Positions 55,191 through 64,000 of a DNA stretch of 64,000 nt are shown here, piece by piece (the stretch's first letter is position 1; the number at the start of each line of letters is the position of its first letter). The DNA lies in the NCBI RefSeq assembly GCF_019393635.1, contig NC_057863.1, positions 31,252,814 to 31,316,813 on the forward strand, read 5' to 3'. The translations under genes and the position numbers were made by a program. This stretch comes from Dromiciops gliroides (lineage: Eukaryota; Chordata; Mammalia; Microbiotheria; Microbiotheriidae). Under the pieces are notes generated by a model. The model saw nothing but the letters and a program-made list of their open reading frames with translations. It searched no databases and was not told the DNA's origin.

Positions 55191-56812
55191 GAACATAAAA
55201 ATGACCATATGACAGGCAGTGGGCTCTAATTGATTGCTGTTTTGGAGCAGTTTGAATTTTGATTTCTGCTTTTGTCTCACATCCTTATTTACTGTTTTTT
55301 GGATGATACATTGTGTTTAGTTATATAAACATTTAAGAGACTTGACATCATTCCTCTGAAGTTGAAGTAATGAAAACTGGTTGGATTCTTTCCCCAAGCC
55401 GCTGTGAGAAGTTCTACTTAATTACTGCTTTGCAATTGGGATGGTTTATTTGCAGATCTTTATTTTTATTCTTTACCTTCCATTCAAGTATTATGACTGA
55501 AGATGTTGAATGTTTTCCTAATTGTGCAAATAGACATTTTTGTGTATGTTGGTAATAAGCATTTCACAGATGTAGTCCGACCGCTTCATCCTAATATTCC
55601 TTACGTGTGAGCAGAAACATGGTATCTGATCTATTTCATGCATCTCTCTTGATGCTGCCGTCGGTCATTTTAAGAACATCCCCCTGGCAAATGTTGATTG
55701 ATTTTAGTGCCTGAATGTTTTCTTGCTGTTGACATTGGTGGAGCTCAGTTTCTCATTTCTTTAGTTAGGCACAGTTTCAGCTGCCCAGTATTCTCTCTCT
55801 CCCAAATCGGCCACAACTCTGATAATTACTCTCAAACACAAACAGCAATTCTGCCTTGCTTCCAATAATTCCCAATAAAAGTTAGGTAACATTCTACTGC
55901 GCACCTCAGGTTTTGTCTAATTCTGAGGTAGGCACTCACATCAGTAATTTGTATTTGGGTATAAAAGTGATGCTAACATGATGTAATTTCTCAGAAATGA
56001 TAAACTATTACTTAATCCTTATCACTAATAAATACACAGGCACTTCAAACTGTAACTTTGACCTGTCGCTATTTGTAATATCTGTGTTGTGTCTAGTCTT
56101 CTAAAACCATTTGAGGAGTAGCAGCTAGGAAAATTTGAACTTTGTTGGTGTTTGTGGATTCTTATCGTAAACTAATACCTGGTTTCACAAATATTTGACC
56201 ACTGGAAGACAATTTGGGGGATCTAACCATAGAAAGTGATTTTTAGGGTTTACAGCTCAGCGTCTCAATTCCTGTTCAAAGATGATACGTTTAAAGGAGT
56301 GAGTACGTGAAAATAAAGGGGCTGTTAATATTATACGCTGGAAGAGTAAATGATTTTCCTTATGGGCCAAAAAATAAATAACCTAGCTCTGTTGCCACAA
56401 AAGATTGCTTCCCTTGGTCTCTTCAACTTGAAGATTGGAGTTGATGGGTTTTAAAAATACAACCTCTGGCTATAAAGCCCTAAGTAGAAAAATGAGTAGA
56501 CAGAAATTTTGAGTTTATTTTGGAATGGGTGCCAATGATGTATCTAAAGTTAAGCTTTAAACCAAGGGAGGATCCAGATAGTTAAGACACTCAAGACAAT
56601 AATGAATATGCTTATTGTGCAAATAATCCTGAAATCAATGTATTTAATATATTGGGTTGTTGGGTTTTTTTTTTCTTTTCCCTCCCACTGATTTTGACTT
56701 CTGATTATCAAACACAATGCCTGTCTCTGTTTGGACAATTTTAATAATTGGAATAATTTATATTTAGTGGCATACTATTCAGAAAATTACTATATTAAAA
56801 TTTCTTCATTGC

Positions 56813-56818
56813 AATAAA
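56813..56818 (+). terminator. SEC62: Distal poly(A) signal AATAAA
   Basis: AATAAA followed 10-35 bp later by a GU/U-rich stretch (GTGGTGATGGGTTTCGGTGG), the best-formed poly(A) site context after the gene. Confidence 0.6.
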
Positions 56819-56830
56819 ATTAAGCAGTGG

Positions 56831-59475
56831 TGATGGGTTTCGGTGGTTTTATTTTCTTTATTACATTCATCTAAAAATATAAATTATATCTACATCAGCT
56901 TTTTTACTGATGACTATTTTCAGTAAAAATTGTCATGTTTTGCAAATCTCATTTCCTTTTACCAATTGTGCTTAAAATAAATAGGAAGTATTAGAAACAG
57001 AAAAACTGAAGAAATTCTACAAACACTACTAGGTGCAATGATAGCTTTCTCAGCAGGATAGAGTTCAATATCGAATTATAAGTATTTCTCCACCACTCAG
57101 TAAGAAAGTACATCCATAACCAAATCCTGCCTGTGTACAATAAATGACCCGTATTTGTAATGGTCCTTTTTCAACCGCTGTGTTGCTGCTGCGGTTCAGG
57201 AGGGGTCCTACTCCTGAGTAAATACCCTGGCCAGAGAAAAAGAGGCCTTTGACAAGAGCAAAACTTAGCCCAAGGATCATTCCCTGTACAGCATCTGATC
57301 CCTCAGCCGCATGTGGCACCAATACTGGGAGGCCCAGTCCAGCTTGTTCCAGGTCATGAGGTAACCCTCCGGGGTGCAGCTTGGACCTAGATTCCCTTTA
57401 GCAAACTCCTACAGTTGGAAGAAATCGGCCCCTAGTGAATGGCAGGCAGGAATGTTGACAGTCTGTGCCAGTGTGCTTCCACATCCTAGAAGGTGATTGT
57501 CTGGTTTTACTGATACCACCTACAGAGCTAACTCCAGCTTTATTGATAGCTTCCCTCTCCACACTCACTTCACAGTTCAGCCTGGAAGCTCTTTAGAACC
57601 TGATCACTTTAACTCCCTCTCCCAGATTCCAGGGAGACTAGTAACCAAGGAGAACCACAGGGCAGCTCTGCCCAGACCAGCTCTTGCTGCCATTCTGCTT
57701 GTCGACAATGAATCGGGAGAGAATGGAGAAGCTGGTCGATTTCCAAGAGTCCCTCTCCTCTTTCCAAGAGTTCATCTCCTCTTTAGCCAATTAGCTGCTT
57801 TACTTGAATCGAATTCCAAGAACAGCAAACACACACATAGCCAAATGTAAGTACAGAAACACACTAAAATTGGATAATCCCTGTGACGGGGTGGGAAGCG
57901 TGTAAGTACCCGTTCTGTGGAGTTTCCTCACCTGGGATTCCTTCCATTAGTGCAAGAACATTACTAGACTATATAAAGAAAAGCAGAATTCAGATCATAG
58001 CTAATGAACTTTTTTTTTTCCTGGAGAACAACTTCCTCTCAGTAGAGGAGTGGGAGCAATATGTTTGAAGTGTTGCATAGCTTAGTTTTGTTTAGTATGT
58101 GTTACCAGGGTCTGATTGTCAGGGCACTAAAGTTTACTAGGTTATGTGTGTGGGCTCCAGGGATTTTAACCGAGATAATTGGTGCCAGACGTGAAATAAA
58201 ATATCATTCTCCTTGGGAAAAACAAAACAAAACAAGGCAACAAGTTAAGACCCTCGTGGTCATCATCTTCCAAGGTGCGTGGCTCTTATTCTCCCCTAAA
58301 AAGATACACAGATTATTGGCGTGGCACAGATGCATGCTGCAATCCTGAAATTAGGGTTGACATTTTCCAGGTCTTTCAACTAGACCACTGTTGTCCACTT
58401 AATCATTTCAGCTTTTGTCACCAAACATCCTTTGAGGTTTGAAATTTCATGTCATGTCATGTGTGTGTGACTCAAGCATTTGAAAGGGACCTCAGATACC
58501 ACCCAGTCCAGTTTGCAACCTGCTGGGTTCCCCCTTCCAAATCAGGGACAGTAGAAAAGAGCCAAATTCAGGATCAGAGGGCCAGGTTCTAATCCTGTCT
58601 CTGCCACTTCCTCCTTGCACACACCAAGGCAAAACAACCGTTCTGGGCCTCAGTTTCCTTATCTGTAAAATGGGGGGGGCTGAGCTCGCTCTCTAAGCTC
58701 TCTCCCAGCTCTAAATCTATGATGGTGCACGTGCATTCTTTGGCCCCCCCATGAAGCCCTCTAATGAAGACAGACATTTCTTGAGGCAGCTCACCCCTAG
58801 AGGACAGGACTGATCCTTAGGGGATTTTTCTTCCCACCCACTTCTTGCTCCTACTTCTTCCCTGGGGTCTGAGCAAGAAGAGTCTGGCATTAATAACTGA
58901 CATTAATATAGTGGTTTCCAACAATGCTGTGATATAAGTCTTACAGGGAACATACCATTAACCTTAGGTGAGGAAACTAATAAGGCTCAGTTTAAGATGT
59001 GCCCATGGCCCACACAGAGTCAGGTGGGATTTGAACCCAGGTCTGCCTGATGCCCTATCTGGCAATTGCCCTTTCCATGACAGCCCTTCAGATACTTAGA
59101 CATAGTCCTGTCCCCAGGTCTTTGGCCCACACCCTTCGACACTGACGCAAGAGAAGACCTGGAGAAAATTGATGGTTTGTCTGGATCCTTCTCAAATGCG
59201 TATCCTCGCCACTACTTTACAGGTTCGCTACATTGGAGATTGCCTCGACCTTTCCAAAATGGGGATTGCTATAAGGGCTGTCAGTACCTGTCTTCACCCT
59301 TGACAGCTGATAGGCTTATAGCTGTTCTATCAGTCATAGCCCAAATTGAGCCAGTATAACCAATTCTCATTCCAGCAACTTGTGTCAAACCAAATTAGAG
59401 ACCTGAGATATCTTTCCCTCCCAGCAGCGATTTTGATGAGCGCCAGGTTTCACCCCCTTACTGAACTGGAGTAAT
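56831..59475. other. Downstream of SEC62; unassigned, with MIR at 58555-58725
   Basis: MIR text CTGGGCCTCAGTTTCCTTAT at 58645; antisense L2/MIR at about 58890-59090. A minus-strand open frame at 57065-57322 has no recognised family. No gene is called. Confidence 0.5.
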
Positions 59476-59634
59476 AAAAGTTGTATTGTTGGGCACAGGT
59501 GGATAAAGCGCCAGCCTTGGATTCAAGAGGACCTGAGTTCAAATCCCACCTCAGACACTTGACACTTATTAGCTGTGTGACTCTGGGCAAGTCACTTAAC
59601 CCTCATTGCCCCACCAAAAAGAGAAAAGGTTGTA
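59476..59634 (+). mobile_element. WSINE1-type SINE, 5'-truncated
   Basis: Body from CAGGTGGATAAAGCGCC; flanked by AAAAGTTGTATTGT on the left and AAAAGGTTGTATTGT on the right. Confidence 0.9.
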
Positions 59635-59639
59635 TTGTC

Positions 59640-61228
59640 CTAGATGAATCATGCTTTTCTACCCTGACAAAGGCTGCTGCCGGCTCTAATGTTTTGGGTT
59701 TTTTTTTTTTCTTGCATGTTATTTCTTTCCAGTAAGTCTCAGGTATATAATTAGTCGGAAATGGCATGTGAAAACAATGGAGACAGTAGAGTAGAGATAC
59801 CATGCGCTTTGGGGTCTGAGAAGCTAGGGTCCAAATCTCTCCAAATCTTACTCCTTTGGGCAAGTGGAAGGAGAACTGGCCTTTGCACCCAGCCGACCTG
59901 GGCTCCGATGATTACCGCCAGTGTGCCACTGGACCTCCGTGTCCTCTATGAAATGAAAGGAGTGGGGTCGGATGGCCTCTGGGGTCCTTTTCCAGCTCCA
60001 AATTCATGATCCTAGGCAAAGGTCAGTAGGTCTCTCTAAGAAATTGTCGTGTACAACTGAATAAGCAGGCAGCCAGCCCTACAGTCTGTTACGCCTGACC
60101 TGAGGACATGGACTTTGGGTTAAATCGCATCTCAACCCAAGGCATTGTAACCAAGTGGTCCAGAATTACTTGTTCCACAGACACAGACTCTTGGGTTAAT
60201 TGTCAGGCTTCACAAAGACTTCCTCATCTCCATCATAAACACGAAGTAAAAAAAGCCCTAAATTAAAACAAAACAACTGTCTCTAAGTCTACTTTTTATT
60301 CATTCCACAAATAACTGAGCATTTTTGCTCAGGACTGTGCTGGGTGTGAGAATGATCCAAAGGAATAAACCCATGGCCCCCTGGGAATAATATAAGGTCT
60401 ACACACTCGAAAAATGGACCATCAGCCTGAGGGCTCCCAAGGTGGGGAGAAGTCAATGAAGGGCAATAAGTTACAAAGGGGGAAAGACACGGAGGGTAAG
60501 TGAGGAGGGAAGGGCATCCTGGGTAGGGGAAAATAGGAACCTTTGCTGTCCTAGAGCTGCTACTTGGCTCCTGTCAGGGAGTCTAGCCATGTGTCTTTCT
60601 TGGAAATAATTGAAAGTATGTCAAAAATCAATCTGTAGGGTACCATGAAGCAGAACAGTGGACTGGAGTGGAGCTTTCCAGTTAATAGATTGTACAGGAG
60701 GGCTGTCTGAATGCAAGACTGTCATTTGTTCTCAGGTAAATGGCCCACAACTGTCGTCAGCTCCCCCCAAACAAGCTAGCTCATTTGACTTGGGGTCTGG
60801 GTTCATAGCATCATCATGTTACTGACTGTGCGACATTGCAAGAGTCACTTCAGCTCGGGGAGACTCCCTTTCCTCATTTGTAAGATGACAGCGACCCTGC
60901 CCAACCTACCCCGCAGGGCTCTTCGGTGAGTTAAATACAACCTTCAAAGCAGTACATCTGTCAAATGAGGTAACTTGTGGCGTGCTCTGCAGACCTTAAA
61001 GTTCTTCATCCATCCTAGCTATTATGTCAATAGAATGGCAGGATCTTTGGTGCTGAAAGACGCTTCTAGTGGCCATCTGGCCCAGTCTCCCTTTCACGTT
61101 TACAAAGGAAGAAGCCGAGACCTAGAAGCAAAATTACACAGTAGCTCAGCTGGGACTGCCCCCTAGGACCCCTAACTCTGACTAATGCTTCCCACTACAT
61201 ATCATCATTATTGTTAGAAATAGACCAT
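59640..61228. other. Intergenic; MIR and L2 scraps
   Basis: MIR-like at about 59780-60010 (CACCCAGCCGACCTGGGCTC), L2-tail-like at about 60290-60560, MIR-like at 61020-61170. No gene. Confidence 0.5.
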
Positions 61229-61380
61229 GTGGGGCAGCTAGGTGGTTAAAGCACCGGCCCTGGATTCAGGAGGACCTGAGTTCAAATCCGGCCTCAGACA
61301 CTTAACACTTACTAGCTGTGTGACCCTGGGCAAGTCACTTAACCCCAATTGCCTCACTAAAAAAAAAAAAAAAAAAAGAA
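61229..61380 (+). mobile_element. WSINE1-type SINE
   Basis: Near-full copy with a small deletion in the CAGTGGATAAAG region and a long A tail; imperfect duplication TAGACCATGT / TAGATCATGT. Confidence 0.92.
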
Positions 61381-62199
61381 CTAGATCATGTTCTGAAATG
61401 GTTGATGTGACCAAGAACAAGTAGTGTCAGCAGCTGTCGGTCTCGGAGTCACCTCGATTATCAGCCCTTTCCCATCATTTAAACAGCAAGCGTTTAACCT
61501 GTGATGCACCACACATTGTGCTAAGACCTGGGGCACAAAGTCCCTTTCCACGAGGAACTCATGTTCCCTGCATCTCTACTGGCTCATTCCATTTCCCTAA
61601 GAATGTGTTGGGGTCTCTCCAGTCCTATAAAACCTCTTGGTCCATCCTTCTACCCCACCCAGGTACCAGCCTCACCCTTCCATTTCATAGCCAAACTGGG
61701 GGGGGGGGGGGGCGGGGGATCTGTAAATAATGCCTCCTCTTCCTATCCAACCTTAATGATCTGATGTTACACCTCAATGAGTCTACTGAAACTATCCTCT
61801 AAATACTACCTAAGCATCTTCTCATTGACAATTAACTTTTCTTTTTTTAATCCCTAAGCTCTCTGGTGCAGGTGACACAACTCATCATCCCCCTTATAGA
61901 TATAATCCTCCTTTGGTTTTCAAAATAACATTTCCCTCCTTCCCCAACTTTTCCCTTAAGGTTGGGAATCCCAGTCAGATGGTACTTGTCTCCCTATGGC
62001 TAACAAACTACCACCTCTTCCTGTCCTAATCCTCTTGGTTCACTCACTAGCTGCCTAAGCAAAGACCCTGCTCCTTCCTCAGTGCTAGGCCTCCTGAATT
62101 CCTGTCCTGCCCTGTGACTTATGGGACTGCCATTCCATCATTAGCAGATCTCCCTTCACTTTAGAACTCTTTCATATACTTTCTGTCTTCTTTTGCTTA
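61381..62199. other. Intergenic; L2 tail and poly-G tract
   Basis: L2-tail-like text at 61478-61575 (ACACATTGTGCTAAGACCTG), 15-bp poly-G at 61698-61712. No gene. Confidence 0.5.
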
Positions 62200-63830
62200 T
62201 GGACCCCCCCCCCAAAAGACACTGCATCCCTGGCTATGACCCCCACACACACACACCTCTGACCCTTGTGCTGCCTACTTCACTGTCGTGGTCTTGGCTC
62301 TTTATTGCCACCGCTCACCAACCTCTTATTTGAGGCTCACACCATCCGCCTACATCACCCTGTCCAGTGCCCTCATTGAAGCTCTCTCCTAACCCTAACT
62401 TGGTCTCCTTCCTTTCTAAAGTTCAGTCCTCTCAAACCCAAGGACTTCAATGAATACACTTATGTCCTGTGGCCTTTCAGCTCACCAGATTTCTCAGCTC
62501 CTATGACTTAGCTGCACGCAGAGATGGTTATGGTTTTGACAACATCATCCATAATTTCTCCTTATTTCATTTCTCTTGAGCCTGTTCCTTGTCCTTATAT
62601 AAACCTTAAGTCACTCCAGCCCTCCTCACTCTCCCAGCAGCACTAGCATGAATGAGAAAACAGTTGTAATGGACTCATTGTCAAGCACTGTGGCTCAACC
62701 CTGCTCTGGCCTCACTTTTCTCCCTTCCGTCTTGACCCGGTGATTGACGGGCGCTCTAACTGTCCACTGTCTTCTACCTTCAGATCCTTGCCCCTTTGTC
62801 TTATTACCCATAATTGGTCAAACACTGGGGGAAGCTGGAGAACACCCACGGTCTGCCTTCTCCCCTCCCGTGAAAAGCTGATGACTGCTTCCAGAGTCGC
62901 TCCGCTGTGCTGGTTGGGTCTACGACAGGCGGTCGTCTCTGATTTCAACCAGGTCCTCCCCGCTTTGGGCCAAGCTTTGTGTTCTCTTCTCTCACTACCC
63001 CACACGCTCGCCCCTCGGTCCCAGCACAGGACCGGGCTTCCTTTTTTCTCACCTACCACATACCTCCGAATCCCCAGGACTAGGTGGCCCCCAGACCCTT
63101 GATTCTCCAAGAACTTGCTCTCTCCGGATACCCTTTCACCAATTTTCCACCTCTCCCTGTCTGCCGGCTCCTCGGCCGTTTACAAACAGCCGATTTCTAT
63201 CATCATCCTTTTAAAAAAATGTTTTAATCTTCAACTGACTTTGCCTCCTCATGTCATCCTGTATCTCTCCCCCCTTCATAACTGTGCTTCTGGGAGGAAA
63301 AAACTTACTGTTTTCCTCTACTTGCTGCTTTCTTCCCATTTATTTCTCAAACCCTTGTAAATCAAGCTCCCAACTCCAGCCCTCGGCATCTCTCCCATTG
63401 ACTCGTTTCCCATTCGCACAGGGACTATCTTATTAACCCCACTCACCTTAACCGTTACAATGGCATATGCATTTGCCTTCCTGCTCCAATTCCTCCCCAC
63501 AGCTGCTGGAGGAGCACACCCAAAGCATGCCTCCAACAACATCACCCCCTATTCCAGCAGCTCCTCCATTTAATATTTAGAGACTTTCACCGTCTGGCTC
63601 CAGCCCACCCTTCCGGACTGATGACCTAGCGTTCTCCCTCAACTACTCTATAATAGGCTATGTCCCACCTGCCGGAAGCCTTTTCTTATTCCTCCTTTTC
63701 AGTATTACTCTGTCCTCAAATCTTTACATTATTTCCCACTGCCAAGTAAGCTCTATTTTAAAAAAAACCAGCCTGAATCCACTTCACAAGGTAATCACTT
63801 CATAGATGCTCATTATATTGAAATGAATTC
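62200..63830 (+). mobile_element. Degenerate sense L2
   Basis: CTGCCGGCTCCTCGGCCGTT, TGTCATCCTGTATCTCTCCC and CCGTCTGGCTCCAGCCCACC match parts of L2 ORF2 and its 3' end in sense order, with heavy decay. Open frames here are broken. Confidence 0.55.
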
Positions 63831-64000
63831 TGATGTCTCTTGTTGGAACCCGACCCCTTTCCTTTTCCTGTTCTCTCTCTACCTGGCTCCCTCCCTTGGC
63901 AGTTTTGTTCACCCCTGAAGCGTCAATCATGACCTGATTAGGTCATTTAACTCCTAAAGCTGTCTCTCAAACTCTGAGCTCTCTTTTTAGTTTCAGACCC

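Larger units (their letters stand above)
54057..56830 (+). other. SEC62: Likely SEC62 3' UTR
   Basis: About 2.8 kb after the stop in which I recognise no SINE, L1 or L2, unlike the flanking DNA. It contains several AATAAA hexamers. The 3' end is inferred from the best poly(A) signal. Confidence 0.65.

Noticed and set aside
5235..61424. Recurrent short peptides such as SVKCLRPDLNSGPPESRA or LTLTSCVTLGKSLNPHC
   Set aside because: They are translations of the WSINE1-type SINE in either orientation, not a gene family.
62712..63110. 120-132 codon frames on both strands near the window end
   Set aside because: They sit in L2-like sequence, mirror each other on opposite strands and have no recognisable domain.
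1..64000. CRISPR arrays, operons, phage or bacterial defence systems
   Set aside because: The window is vertebrate genomic DNA with spliced exons, SINEs and LINEs. The regular repeats are dispersed transposons or microsatellites, with no spacer pattern.

Overview
The window is genomic DNA from a marsupial, probably an Australian-lineage species. This rests on about 25 copies of one young tRNA/L2-like SINE of the WSINE1 type, many with clear target-site duplications. There are also many CR1-group LINE-2 copies, marsupial-type L1 pieces and MIR. The SINE lacks the 3' tail I recall for the common American opossum (Monodelphis) SINE, but the species call is inference.

One protein-coding gene is certain: SEC62 (translocation protein SEC62, ER membrane) on the + strand. 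It has eight coding exons: 13976-14011, 34057-34165, 36498-36603, 40103-40313, 44070-44162, 44788-44848, 46253-46372 and 53572-54056. All introns are GT-AG, the frame is intact throughout, and the conceptual protein is 406 aa. The start lies in a CpG island (about 13430-14930) with a TATA-less promoter. Within 110 bp upstream of the ATG are a D-box, a TCTCGCGAGA palindrome, GC boxes and a UPRE-like TGACGTGG. The likely 3' UTR is repeat-poor and runs to about 56.8 kb, with several AATAAA signals.

Layout: 1-12500 is intergenic and repeat-rich (L1, L2, SINEs, MIR, a hAT-like MITE). 12503-13413 is a 0.9 kb AGT/AGC trinucleotide array with higher-order structure, ending about 560 bp before the SEC62 ATG. 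13430-14930 is the CpG island and exon 1. 14930-34056 is the rest of intron 1, with large antisense L1 and L2 blocks. 34057-54056 holds exons 2-8 with L2, L3/CR1-like, SINE and microsatellite DNA in the introns. 54057-56830 is the 3' UTR. 56830-64000 is downstream intergenic DNA, ending in a degenerate sense-oriented L2.

Inside the SEC62 transcription unit nearly all long L2 copies are antisense to the gene. One copy (minus strand, 30340-30618) still shows the reverse-transcriptase YADD motif. I found no second cellular gene, tRNA, rRNA or CRISPR, and no bacterial-style system. The most notable items are the trinucleotide array next to the promoter, a (TG)n tract beside the exon 5 acceptor, a three-copy repeat family I could not name, and the promoter motif set.
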